From Halothiobacillaceae bacterium (GTDB taxonomy: Bacteria > Pseudomonadota > Gammaproteobacteria > Halothiobacillales > Halothiobacillaceae), in NCBI GenBank assembly GCA_011380105.1, contig DRZW01000133.1, positions 1 to 8,490 on the forward strand: 8,490 bases of DNA, read 5' to 3'. Both the position numbers and the translations under genes were made by a program. The notes below the pieces were generated by a model that ran no database searches, had not been told where the DNA came from, and worked only from the letters and a program-made list of their open reading frames with translations. This document shows positions 1 through 6,721 of this stretch, piece after piece. How positions within the stretch are numbered: the first letter of the stretch is position 1; each line of letters starts with the position of its first letter.

Positions 1-733
1 CATTTAGGCGGGTATTAAAAGCGCGTTCAGCGGTCACACGGGTGGTGGTCTGCGCACCGATTAACGGTTGGATTAATGCGTGTACCTCGGCATCATTACT
101 GCGCGCTTCGATCCCCAAAGCCCCTTGTCCTATGGCCGGCAGGGATTCTTCTGCGGTTAGACGATGGGTAATACGGTCGGATAACTCAGCGCGTTTTAAA
201 CCAGAGGCGGCGAGGATGATCGCATCATATTCGCCGTTATCCAGTTTTTTTAAGCGGGTGTGGATATTACCACGTAAGGTTTTGACTTCCAGATCTGGAA
301 AGGCTTCGCGCACTTGGGCTTCCCGGCGCAAACTAGAGGTGCCGACCACGCTGCCTGCAGGCATATCGCGCAGATGGGCATAATTATTGGAAACAAATGC
401 ATCAAGAGGGTCATCACCCTCCATGATCGCAATCAACTCCAAACCATCGGGAAAGTGCATCGGCACATCCTTCATGGAGTGCACGGCAATATCGGCCCGG
501 TCTTCGAGCATCGCGACTTCCAGCTCTTTAACAAACAGCGCTTTACCACCAATCTTGGCAAGCGGGCTGTCGAGCATTTGATCCCCTCGGGTGGTCATCT
601 TAACTAACTCAACCTGAAGATCGGGGTTCTGGGCTTTTAACTGATCGCGCACAAACTCAGCCTGCCAAAGCGCCAGAAGGCTCGCGCGGGTGGCAATCCG
701 TAAAACTCGACCCTCTGCAAATGTGCTACTCAT
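1..733 (-). CDS. hemC: Porphobilinogen deaminase (hydroxymethylbilane synthase), 5' part; 3' end beyond the window
   Basis: Cytoplasmic enzyme that polymerises four porphobilinogens into hydroxymethylbilane, the linear tetrapyrrole precursor of haem, sirohaem and related cofactors. Translating the minus strand from the ATG at 733 gives 244 codons open to the window edge. Family landmarks are [12 protein letters not shown] near the N terminus, KMTTRGDQ (45-52), [13 protein letters not shown] (61-73), the catalytic-aspartate motif HSMKDVP (85-91; D89 equals E. coli D84), [11 protein letters not shown], and GTSSLRR. The last visible residues, [10 protein letters not shown], lie just before the GGC motif carrying the dipyrromethane-cofactor cysteine, which must be a few residues outside the window. 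The start is supported by AAGGA (plus-strand 741-745) 7 nt upstream. It is divergent from radC. In many gammaproteobacteria hemD follows hemC; that would be off the left edge and is not visible. Confidence 0.97.
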   Translation of the reverse strand, partial: MSSTFAEGRVLRIATRASLLALWQAEFVRDQLKAQNPDLQVELVKMTTRGDQMLDSPLAKIGGKALFVKELEVAMLEDRADIAVHSMKDVPMHFPDGLELIAIMEGDDPLDAFVSNNYAHLRDMPAGSVVGTSSLRREAQVREAFPDLEVKTLRGNIHTRLKKLDNGEYDAIILAASGLKRAELSDRITHRLTAEESLPAIGQGALGIEARSNDAEVHALIQPLIGAQTTTRVTAERAFNTRLN

Positions 734-957
734 GCTCAATTCCTTAAATTTTCCACCATCTGTAAAAGATTGCATTCATGTTAGCCCATTTTCACCTCGC
801 TAAGCTAAGGCCAGGCTGTTGAAAGAGTAAAAAGCAGGCCAGCGCGCATAAGAATCCATACAACCCCTTATCTCCAAGCGGGCTGATTGCCCAAACTTGT
901 TGACTGCGATAGGATTTTCATTGCAAATGATTAAAAGGAGTATTCAAGGAGGGAGCC
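734..957. promoter_or_regulatory. Divergent hemC/radC intergenic region, likely holding promoters for both genes
   Basis: This 224-nt gap separates two divergent genes, so it should contain at least one promoter in each direction. On the plus strand the best candidate for radC is TTGACT at 900-905 followed after 17 nt by a poor -10 (GCAAAT, 923-928). For hemC I see no convincing sigma70 pair. No ORF with a recognisable product and no strong palindrome stand out. Confidence 0.4.
946..952 (+). promoter_or_regulatory. Strong Shine-Dalgarno of radC
   Basis: AAGGAGG lies 5 nt before the ATG at 958 and fixes the radC start. It is the best ribosome binding site in the window. Confidence 0.8.
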
Positions 958-1629
958 ATGGGCATCAATCACTGGCCGGTTGGGGAACGCCCCCGCGAGC
1001 GCCTGTTGGAACAAGGCGCATCCGTGCTATCGGATGCAGAACTACTCGCCATTTTTTTACGCACCGGGGTCAAGGGGCGATCAGCGGTAGATTTAGCCCG
1101 CGATTTACTCGCTGAGTTTGGCTCCATCGGTGCGTTAATCACCGCTGAGCGGGCGCAATTCAAGCAAGCCCGCGGCTTAGGCGATGCCAAATACGCCCAG
1201 CTCAAAGCCGTTTTAGAACTTGCCCGCCGCCACTATGCCCAGCAATTAGGAAAAGGAATCGATCTAACCAGCCCGGCGGCGGTGATTCGCTACCTACGTG
1301 CCGAGTTAGGTGATTGCCACCAAGAGATCTTCGGCGTTGTCTTTTTAGATAACCGCCATCGGGTGATCCGGTTTGAGCGATTGTTTTACGGCACCATTGA
1401 CCAGGCCACCGTTCATCCGCGTGAAGTCATCCGGGCGGTACTGAAATACAATGCCGCCGCTGTAATACTGGCACACAACCACCCATCCGGGGTTGCTGAA
1501 CCCAGCATGGCCGACAAGCAGATTACCCAACGCCTAAAACAGGCACTGGATTTAATCGAAGTACGGCTGCTCGATCATATTATTGTCGGCGATCCGGCTA
1601 CATCCTTTGCCGAACAGGGTTTGTTGTAA
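958..1629 (+). CDS. radC: RadC family protein (JAB/MPN+ metalloprotease-like domain)
   Basis: The 223-aa product matches the usual RadC length (about 222 aa in E. coli). The N-terminal half (about 1-95) is the helical UPF0758/HhH-type region, including [14 protein letters not shown]. The C-terminal half (about 102-223) is the JAB/MPN+ domain with a complete JAMM zinc motif: E156 in HPRE, H173-x-H175-P-S-G, S183 and D186. The intact motif suggests a metal-dependent hydrolase. Despite its name, a role in recombination repair is not supported for E. coli RadC, and the family's biochemical function is unsettled. In many gammaproteobacteria radC lies next to rpmB-rpmG; here it stands alone between hemC and the ung operon. 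The start is fixed by AAGGAGG 5 nt upstream. Confidence 0.95.
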   Translation: MGINHWPVGERPRERLLEQGASVLSDAELLAIFLRTGVKGRSAVDLARDLLAEFGSIGALITAERAQFKQARGLGDAKYAQLKAVLELARRHYAQQLGKGIDLTSPAAVIRYLRAELGDCHQEIFGVVFLDNRHRVIRFERLFYGTIDQATVHPREVIRAVLKYNAAAVILAHNHPSGVAEPSMADKQITQRLKQALDLIEVRLLDHIIVGDPATSFAEQGLL

Positions 1630-1674
1630 AACCCACCCAGCTTTCAGCCGGTGTTTTGCTAAGAAGATGATAAT

Positions 1675-1718
1675 GTTGAGCGCAATGGCTAATTGCAACG
1701 GGCTTACGGCGCTCTAAC
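1675..1718. repeat. Inverted repeat downstream of radC
   Basis: GTT-GAGCGC (1675-1683) is complementary to GCGCTC-t-AAC (1709-1718), giving nine pairs with one bulged base. An alternative small hairpin, GCAAT/ATTGC (1682-1686 with 1692-1696), lies inside it. A second perfect hairpin, CTGCC-caa-GGCAG, follows at 1734-1746. Neither is followed by a T tract, so neither is a standard intrinsic terminator. They could be transcript 3'-end structure or chance. Confidence 0.3.
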
Positions 1719-1749
1719 GCAGTTTGAAGAACACTGCCCAAGGCAGCAA

Positions 1750-1795
1750 TCGGGTTGCGCAAAAAGTATCAAAATTTCGATTTTTTTAATCCCGA
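1750..1795. terminator. AT-rich inverted repeat, possible bidirectional terminator between convergent transcripts
   Basis: TCGGG (1750-1754) and CCCGA (1791-1795) enclose an A5 tract (1761-1765), a near-palindrome ATCaAAATTTcGAT and a T7 tract (1781-1787). The position between radC (plus) and the ung-side genes (minus) suits a bidirectional terminator. The stem has few GC pairs and the T tract is partly inside it, so it is atypical. Confidence 0.3.
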
Positions 1796-1803
1796 CACCA
1801 TGT

Positions 1804-1968
1804 TTACTTAGCCTTATTTGGCATCAATCGGCTGGCGCCGATCTGATCACGAATCACCTCACCATTACCATTCATAGTGGCAACACGACATAGCCCCAGA
1901 TTGGCTTCAACCTCGCAGCCGACTTCCATACCACGAAAACCATCGCACTTAGCGGCGGCGTGCTCCAT
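1804..1968 (-). CDS. Possible 54-aa hypothetical protein with three cysteines, downstream of ung
   Basis: I do not recognise this protein. The ORF starts with ATG only 4 nt after the ung stop codon and ends with TAA at 1804-1806, which fits a third cistron of a pdxH-ung unit. The product has Cys8, Cys18 and Cys27, is mixed in charge with a basic C terminus (PNKAK), and has no signal peptide or membrane segment. Codons look unremarkable for the region. Against it: there is no Shine-Dalgarno before the ATG, so it would need coupling to ung termination, and the length is near what occurs by chance. An upstream in-frame ATG at 2004 would give 66 aa overlapping the ung 3' end, with no better ribosome binding site. 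It could also be a degraded fragment of a longer gene. Confidence 0.35.
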   Translation of the reverse strand: MEHAAAKCDGFRGMEVGCEVEANLGLCRVATMNGNGEVIRDQIGASRLMPNKAK

Positions 1969-1972
1969 GTGT

Positions 1973-2653
1973 TCAGGTGCGCCAGTCAATTCCCGGTTGA
2001 CCATGGTCGGAAAGAAATTGATTTACTTTAGAGAATGGCCTTGAGCCGAAAAAGCCTCGGTGCGCAGAAAGTGGCGATGGGTGCGGGGCTTTAAGTACCA
2101 GATGCTCGGGGCGGTGGATATGGACGGCTTTTTTCTGTGCCCTGCTGCCCCACAATAAAAACACCAGCGGGCCTGGACGGTTTGCTAATTGCTGCACGGC
2201 CAGATCGGTTAGTAGCTCCCAGCCCCAGCCCTGATGGGATCCCGGCTGGCCTGATTTGACAGTCAGGGTGGTGTTTAGCAGTAAAACGCCCTGCTCGGCC
2301 CAGCGGGTTAAATCGCCATGCTGGTTTTCAATTGCTAGGTCATCGCGGAGTTCTTTAAAGATATTCTGCAAAGACTTAGGCAGGGGTTTGACTTCGGGTG
2401 CCACCGAAAAACATAACCCGTTGGCATGCCCCGGGGTGGGGTATGGATCTTGGCCAAGAATTACCACCCGCACCTGCTCAAACGGGGTATGGTTAAAAGC
2501 GGCAAACCAGTTTTTCGGTGGCGGATGCACGGGTTGCTGGGCGCGCGCTGCTGCAACTAGGCGTTCGCGCAGGGATTCGGCCGTGGGCGTTTGGAAAAAC
2601 CCGGCCAGCGCTTGTTTCCAGCCGGGTTCCAGTTGCGGCTCGAAAGTGCTCAT
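1973..2653 (-). CDS. ung: Uracil-DNA glycosylase, family 1
   Basis: Removes uracil from DNA after cytosine deamination or dUTP incorporation, starting base-excision repair. The 226-aa product has all family-1 hallmarks: the water-activating loop GQDPYPTPGHANGLCFS (67-83; catalytic D69), LLLNTTLTV with uracil-recognition N127, LLWGSRAQKK (167-175), and the minor-groove loop HPSPLSAHRGFFG (191-203) with catalytic H191 and insertion leucine L195. It ends in the family-typical IDW motif. Its ATG overlaps the pdxH TGA by 4 nt (ATGA), implying translational coupling in one minus-strand operon. No key residue is missing. Confidence 0.98.
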   Translation of the reverse strand: MSTFEPQLEPGWKQALAGFFQTPTAESLRERLVAAARAQQPVHPPPKNWFAAFNHTPFEQVRVVILGQDPYPTPGHANGLCFSVAPEVKPLPKSLQNIFKELRDDLAIENQHGDLTRWAEQGVLLLNTTLTVKSGQPGSHQGWGWELLTDLAVQQLANRPGPLVFLLWGSRAQKKAVHIHRPEHLVLKAPHPSPLSAHRGFFGSRPFSKVNQFLSDHGQPGIDWRT

Positions 2654-3318
2654 GGCATTAAGCGGGTAATCTTCCAGGGGTGTTCTGAGTCTGACTGCGG
2701 ATGATACACAAATCGGTCATGCAGGCGTGATCGCCGCCCCTGCCAGAATTCCCACTCGGCCGGCATAACCCGAAACCCACCCCAAGCAGGATTGCGGGGC
2801 ACATCCTGACCAGCATAGCGGGCTTCGATCTCTGCAAAACGGTCCTCTAAGGCTTTGCGTGATTCAATCGGACTACTCTGGATGGAAGCTACGGCAGAAA
2901 TCCGTGATTTGCGCGGGCGCTGGCGGAAATAGGCTTCATTATCAGCAGCCGAAAGGGGTTCTACGACACCGGCCACCCGCACCTGACGATCCAATTCAGG
3001 CCAATAAAAGGTCAGAGCCGCCTTCGGGTTATCAGCCAGCTCTTGGCCTTTGCGGCTGCGAGTGTCGGTGTAAAAACACAAACCGCGCTGGTCAAAATGC
3101 TTTAGCAATACATACCGTGCCGAAGGATAGCCATCCCTACTGGTGGTGGACAGGCACATGGCAGTGGGATCAAAATTACCCGCCTGCGCTGCAGCATCCA
3201 GCCAGTTTTGCAGCTGGGCGAATGGGTCAGGGTTTAAATCCTCGCGGTGTAGTTCACCAAATTCAAAATCGCGGCGCACCGCCCGGTGATCATATTCGTT
3301 ATTCATATTTTGGCTCAT
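2650..3318 (-). CDS. pdxH: Pyridoxine/pyridoxamine 5'-phosphate oxidase
   Basis: FMN-dependent oxidase making pyridoxal 5'-phosphate from PNP or PMP, in both de novo and salvage vitamin B6 pathways; a cytoplasmic dimer. The 222-aa product (E. coli 218) shows RYVLLK (68-73), CFYTDTRSRK (81-90) and QVRVAGVVEPLS (112-123) of the FMN-binding split barrel, RPRKSRISAVASIQSS (134-149), NPAWGGFRV (176-184), and the C-terminal signature EFWQG-x3-RLHDR with R198 and H200, the residues contacting PLP. The start at 3318 has a weak GCGGAA upstream; an internal ATG at codon 5 is possible but has no ribosome binding site. It is first in the operon with ung (ATGA overlap) and divergent from the esterase. Confidence 0.97.
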   Translation of the reverse strand: MSQNMNNEYDHRAVRRDFEFGELHREDLNPDPFAQLQNWLDAAAQAGNFDPTAMCLSTTSRDGYPSARYVLLKHFDQRGLCFYTDTRSRKGQELADNPKAALTFYWPELDRQVRVAGVVEPLSAADNEAYFRQRPRKSRISAVASIQSSPIESRKALEDRFAEIEARYAGQDVPRNPAWGGFRVMPAEWEFWQGRRSRLHDRFVYHPQSDSEHPWKITRLMP

Positions 3319-3340
3319 CGTCTGTTCCGCAGTGGGTTGT

Positions 3341-3370
3341 TTGACGTTTACAATTGTAGACCGCTAAAGT
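3341..3370 (+). promoter_or_regulatory. Candidate sigma70 promoter for the esterase gene
   Basis: TTGACG (3341-3346, five of six consensus bases) is followed after an 18-nt spacer by TAAAGT (3365-3370, four of six). On the opposite strand TACAAT (plus 3353-3358) is a good -10 for pdxH, but no acceptable -35 precedes it. Confidence 0.4.
3346..3361. promoter_or_regulatory. 16-bp near-perfect palindrome, possible operator between pdxH and the esterase
   Basis: GTtTACAATTGTAgAC is a 16-bp palindrome with one mismatched pair around a perfect 10-bp core TACAATTGTA (3349-3358). It sits between the candidate -35 and -10 for the esterase and overlaps the best -10 for pdxH, so a bound dimer could affect both. 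The core resembles AT-rich MarR/OhrR-type sites, but no such regulator is encoded in the window. Confidence 0.4.
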
Positions 3371-3400
3371 GATGCGTTTTCGCAAACCTAACTTTTCCCC

Positions 3401-4018
3401 ATGACCCAAGCAATAAATCTGGTTCTACTGCATGGCTTAGGTGCGAATGGCGCTGATTTAGTGCCGCTGGCCGATGCCTTGAAAAGCGTCAGCCCACGCC
3501 CGGTTCGGGTGTTCAACCCCGATGCTCCCGCCATGCCGGTGAGCATCAATCACGGGCTGTCGATGCCATGTTGGTTTGATCTTAGTGTGGATGAACAGGG
3601 CGCCATTGCCGCAAATCAAGCTGATCTAAAAGCGACGGTTGGCACACTGGCTGAACGAATTAACCGCTTCTCGCCACAATCACCCACGCTGCTGTTGGGC
3701 TTTTCCCAAGGCGGCGTGGTTGCCCAGCATTTGGTTGATGCACTCGACCAACCTCCCGCCGGGCTTGCCTTGCTATCAAGCTGGATGGCGTTCCCGGATA
3801 TGCTGGCAAAAACACAGCAAAAACCCGGTTCGGTATTTATCGGCCATGGTCTGCAGGATTCACTGATTCCCGCTCACGCCGCCGATCAGCTTGCCCAGGG
3901 CTGTGCGCAATTTGGTTGGCCGGTCGATGCCAATCATCGCTATCCGATGGATCACAGCATTTGTTTAGATGAGCTGGCCGATCTGCGCCGCTGGTTTAGC
4001 GGGCTTAATCTGGGCTGA
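3401..4018 (+). CDS. Alpha/beta-hydrolase esterase, carboxylesterase-2 / acyl-protein-thioesterase-like family
   Basis: A small 205-aa cytoplasmic serine hydrolase without signal peptide. The first strand and oxyanion turn are LVLLHGLGANGADL (7-20). The nucleophile elbow is GFSQGG with S102, the acid is D153 in HGLQDSLIP, and the histidine is H185 in YPMDHSIC, giving a complete catalytic triad. The order and short length match the phospholipase/carboxylesterase family (Abhydrolase_2), which includes bacterial carboxylesterases and E. coli YpfH-like proteins. The natural substrate cannot be read from sequence. The ATG must be near-correct because the HGLG strand starts at residue 7, yet the upstream AACTTTTCCCC has no Shine-Dalgarno. 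It is divergent from pdxH and its TGA directly abuts the argH stop codon. Confidence 0.9.
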   Translation: MTQAINLVLLHGLGANGADLVPLADALKSVSPRPVRVFNPDAPAMPVSINHGLSMPCWFDLSVDEQGAIAANQADLKATVGTLAERINRFSPQSPTLLLGFSQGGVVAQHLVDALDQPPAGLALLSSWMAFPDMLAKTQQKPGSVFIGHGLQDSLIPAHAADQLAQGCAQFGWPVDANHRYPMDHSICLDELADLRRWFSGLNLG

Positions 4019-5428
4019 TTATCCCCGCCCGCCCAGCGCCTTGCGAGCCTGTTTTACCTGATAGCGCACCTGGTCGGGGGCAGTGCCACCAATGATATCC
4101 CGAGCGGCCATACTGCCCTCAACGGTCAACACGGTGAAGACATCCTCGGCAATCTGATCAGATAGCGCCTGTAACTCTGTTAAAGCCAAGTCCGCCAAAT
4201 CCACGCCTTTATCTTGGGCTATACGTACCGCCCGACCGACGATGTCGTGCGCATCGCGGAAAGGCACGCCGCGTCGCACCAGATAATCGGCCAGATCGGT
4301 GGCGGTGGAAAAACCGGTTTTGGCCGCTGCATACATGTTTTCCCGCTTGGGCTTAATGGCTGGGATCATGTCGGCAAAAGCGCGCAATGAGCCAAGCACG
4401 GTATCAACTGCATCGAACACTGGTTCTTTGTCTTCCTGATTATCCTTGTTGTAGGCTAAAGGCTGACTTTTCATTAAGGTTAACAGGTTAAACAGACTGC
4501 CGTAGACCCGGCCGGTTTTGCCTCGCACCAGTTCGGGCACATCCGGGTTTTTCTTTTGCGGCATAATCGATGAGCCGGTGCAAAAACGATCCGGCAGGTC
4601 GATGAAATCAAACTGGGCTGAGGTCCACAGCACCAATTCTTCACTCATCCGCGATAAGTGCATCATAATCAGGGATGCGGCACTTAAAAATTCAATTAAA
4701 AAATCGCGATCGGAAACACCGTCCAGAGAATTTTGGGTGACACCATCAAAGCCAAGCTCTTGGGCGACCCACTCCCGATCCAGCGGGTAGCTCGTGCCCG
4801 CCAATGCCGCTGAGCCTAAGGGCATAATATTGATTCGCTTGCGGGCATCAAGCAGGCGCTCGCGATCACGAGCGAGCATTTGCTGCCAGGCCAGCAGATG
4901 ATGGCCAAAGCTAACCGGCTGGGCTACCTGCAGATGGGTAAAGCCCGGCATGACGGTATCGGCCTCGGCTTCGGCCAAATCCAAGAGACCAAAACTTAAG
5001 CGGTCAATCTCGCTGATCATGGCATCAACCGCCCCGCGTAAATACAGGCGGACATCCGTGGCTATCTGGTCATTGCGCGAACGGCCGGTATGTAATTTTT
5101 TGCCGACATCCCCGATTTTTTCAATCAGCCGCGCTTCAATGTTCATATGCACATCTTCACGCGCAACCGACCATACAAAATCGCCCTGTTCGATCTCGAC
5201 TTCAATGGCGCTTAACCCATCGACAATCTGCGCCGCCTCTTCTTGGGTGATTACCCCCACCCGGCCGAGCATGCGAGCATGGGCGATCGAGCCGCGAATA
5301 TCCTCACGAAATAAGCGCTGATCGAAGTTGATTGATGCCGTAAATGCCTCAACAAAGGCATCGGTGGGTTCGGAAAATCGGCCACCCCAGAGTTTAGCCG
5401 CCTTGCGTTCGTTCGCCTGATTGCTCAT
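4019..5428 (-). CDS. argH: Argininosuccinate lyase
   Basis: Last step of arginine biosynthesis: cleaves argininosuccinate to arginine and fumarate; cytoplasmic homotetramer of the fumarase/aspartase superfamily. The 469-aa product is close to the usual 455-470. Landmarks are KLWGGRF (12-18), HTGRSRNDQ (113-121), [10 protein letters not shown] with catalytic-region H165 (162-171), and the superfamily signature [15 protein letters not shown] (285-299), whose serines 286-287 are in the mobile catalytic loop, followed by [10 protein letters not shown] (326-335). The ATG at 5428 has AGGT upstream. A TATAGT (plus 5444-5449) could be its -10, without a clear -35. No ArgR box is evident. Its position divergent from algZ matches the Pseudomonas layout. 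Confidence 0.98.
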   Translation of the reverse strand: MSNQANERKAAKLWGGRFSEPTDAFVEAFTASINFDQRLFREDIRGSIAHARMLGRVGVITQEEAAQIVDGLSAIEVEIEQGDFVWSVAREDVHMNIEARLIEKIGDVGKKLHTGRSRNDQIATDVRLYLRGAVDAMISEIDRLSFGLLDLAEAEADTVMPGFTHLQVAQPVSFGHHLLAWQQMLARDRERLLDARKRINIMPLGSAALAGTSYPLDREWVAQELGFDGVTQNSLDGVSDRDFLIEFLSAASLIMMHLSRMSEELVLWTSAQFDFIDLPDRFCTGSSIMPQKKNPDVPELVRGKTGRVYGSLFNLLTLMKSQPLAYNKDNQEDKEPVFDAVDTVLGSLRAFADMIPAIKPKRENMYAAAKTGFSTATDLADYLVRRGVPFRDAHDIVGRAVRIAQDKGVDLADLALTELQALSDQIAEDVFTVLTVEGSMAARDIIGGTAPDQVRYQVKQARKALGGRG

Positions 5429-5455
5429 GCTATTTACCTAGAAACTATAGTGAGG

Positions 5456-5594
5456 GAATCTCGAAAAACCTGCTGCTTAGTCCGATGGCGGTGTCGTCTG
5501 CTCATGCGCTCTTCGCCTATTTTTTTAATAGGGCTCGTCGCTCACTGTGTAGTGACCTGCACTTGAAACTTGCTCGCTACGGTTTTCGAGGTTC
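5456..5594. repeat. 139-bp MITE-like or palindromic intergenic element with terminal inverted repeats
   Basis: The left end GAATCTCGAAAAACC (5456-5470) pairs with the right end GGTTTTCGAGGTTC (5581-5594): 14 pairs including one G-U, with one bulged A. Inside are two perfect hairpins, CCTATT-ttttt-AATAGG (5516-5532) and TCACT-gtgt-AGTGA (5542-5555). I see no target-site duplication. No transposase is encoded. It fits a small non-autonomous element or a structured intergenic repeat sitting between the argH and algZ promoters. It could also be a local RNA structure unrelated to mobility; only a second copy elsewhere in the genome would decide. Confidence 0.5.
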
Positions 5595-5670
5595 TCGTGG
5601 GTGTATTGAAGGCGATTATACCCATTCGCGACGGATTCTGGGTGGGCTGATCCTCAACCTGCCGAATCAC

Positions 5671-5674
5671 AGGG
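5671..5674 (+). promoter_or_regulatory. Shine-Dalgarno selecting the algZ start
   Basis: AGGG here is 9 nt before the ATG at 5684 but directly touches the in-frame ATG at 5675. Proper spacing therefore favours 5684, which also gives an N terminus beginning MPRK. Confidence 0.6.
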
Positions 5675-5683
5675 ATGATACCG

Positions 5684-6721
5684 ATGCCAAGAAAACAACC
5701 TATCCTGCCCTATTTTTGTAACAGCCGTGTGGTGCTGGTGATGCTGGTGCTTGGCATTGCCTTAGCCGCGCTGATGGGCTTAAGCCCAGGCGTGCAGTCC
5801 GAACGAGACCAGATTTTTGCATCCAGCCTGTGGATTATTACCTGGATTGGTCTGGGTTTTAGCGCCGTATTATGCACCTTGCAGAGCAGGTTGGAGGCAT
5901 TGTCCGCCAATTGGTTGTTTATCGTTGTGCTGGCTATTTTATTGCTGGTCACAGCCGTGGTCAGCATTCTTAGCCTAGTGATCTGGGCACAGATTGCCCC
6001 GCCAGAGCAGATCGATTATCCCGGCTTTCTAGGCCGAAATCTAGCCATTGCGCTGGTGACCGGGTCTATTGGGCTATGGATTTTTCTGCTGCATGTTGAC
6101 CGCACCCGCAGGCTCGGCGCCCAAAGCCGCGCCGAACTCTCCGCGCTGCATGCACGGATTCGACCCCATTTTTTATTCAACAGCTTAAACACTGCCGCTG
6201 AGCTAACCCGGATTGACCCACCGGCTGCCGAGCGCGCCCTACTCAACTTAGCCAGCCTATTTCGAGCGGCATTAAACGCCAATAATGAACAATCACTGGC
6301 TACCGAAATCAATCTCGCGCAGCGTTACTGCGAACTGGCTTCCTGGCGCATGCCAAAACCACCAGAGGTGCGTTGGTCGTTACCCGACCCCCTGCCTGAG
6401 GTGGTTCTGCCGGTGTTAAGCATCCAACCCCTATTGGAGAACGCCATTCGCTACTCGCGCTGTGATGATAAACCCGCCCAAATTGAAGTCAGTGTTAATC
6501 AAGGTACAAACGCGGTGAGCATTGTGGTGGAAAATCCCATCCATCAAACGGAGCAGACTGCCGGCAATGGCATGGCACTATCCACCATTGCCGATCGATT
6601 GGATTTATTGTTTGGCGATCAGGCCAGTATGCGCTTTGGGGCGGTCGATGGCCGCTATCGGGTTAAGCTGGTCATTCCGCTTAACGACGGTGTTCATGGT
6701 CAAGGAGGCGATCGAACATGA
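5684..6721 (+). CDS. algZ: LytS/AlgZ-type membrane sensor histidine kinase
   Basis: Predicted inner-membrane sensor of a two-component pair. Numbering from the ATG at 5684 (345 aa; 348 aa if 5675 is used), four hydrophobic segments lie at about 16-33, 48-66, 76-101 and 119-138. They are followed by a His_kinase-type domain: LHARIRPHFLFNSLNTA with phospho-acceptor H162, and the ATPase N box LSIQPLLENAIRYS with N253. The G box reads GNGMALSTIADRL (from 294), where most LytS-type kinases have GxGxGL. No periplasmic sensor domain is visible, so the signal may be sensed in the membrane. It overlaps algR by ATGA. Position next to argH and pairing with a LytTR regulator support AlgZ (FimS), which controls alginate and type IV pili in Pseudomonas; its targets here are unknown. 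Confidence 0.9.
   Translation: MPRKQPILPYFCNSRVVLVMLVLGIALAALMGLSPGVQSERDQIFASSLWIITWIGLGFSAVLCTLQSRLEALSANWLFIVVLAILLLVTAVVSILSLVIWAQIAPPEQIDYPGFLGRNLAIALVTGSIGLWIFLLHVDRTRRLGAQSRAELSALHARIRPHFLFNSLNTAAELTRIDPPAAERALLNLASLFRAALNANNEQSLATEINLAQRYCELASWRMPKPPEVRWSLPDPLPEVVLPVLSIQPLLENAIRYSRCDDKPAQIEVSVNQGTNAVSIVVENPIHQTEQTAGNGMALSTIADRLDLLFGDQASMRFGAVDGRYRVKLVIPLNDGVHGQGGDRT
6701..6707 (+). promoter_or_regulatory. Shine-Dalgarno of algR inside the algZ 3' end
   Basis: AAGGAGG lies within the last codons of algZ, about 10 nt before the algR ATG. algR can therefore be initiated well in addition to coupling through the ATGA overlap. Confidence 0.6.

Noticed and set aside
1693..1893. 66-aa plus-strand ORF downstream of radC
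   Set aside because: No ATG start with ribosome binding site, crosses the inverted repeats and shows no protein-like features.
2859..3344. 161-aa ORF antisense to pdxH
   Set aside because: Shadow of a well-conserved gene; composition follows the pdxH codons and no family is recognisable.
5565..5589. AlgU/sigmaE-type promoter (GAAACTT ... TCGA) for algZ
   Set aside because: The spacer is about 14 nt, shorter than the usual 15-17, and the -10 match is poor; it also falls in the right arm of the repeat element.
5485..5721. 78-aa plus-strand ORF between argH and algZ
   Set aside because: It runs through the inverted-repeat element, has no ribosome binding site, overlaps the algZ start and shows no known domain; open frame most likely by chance.
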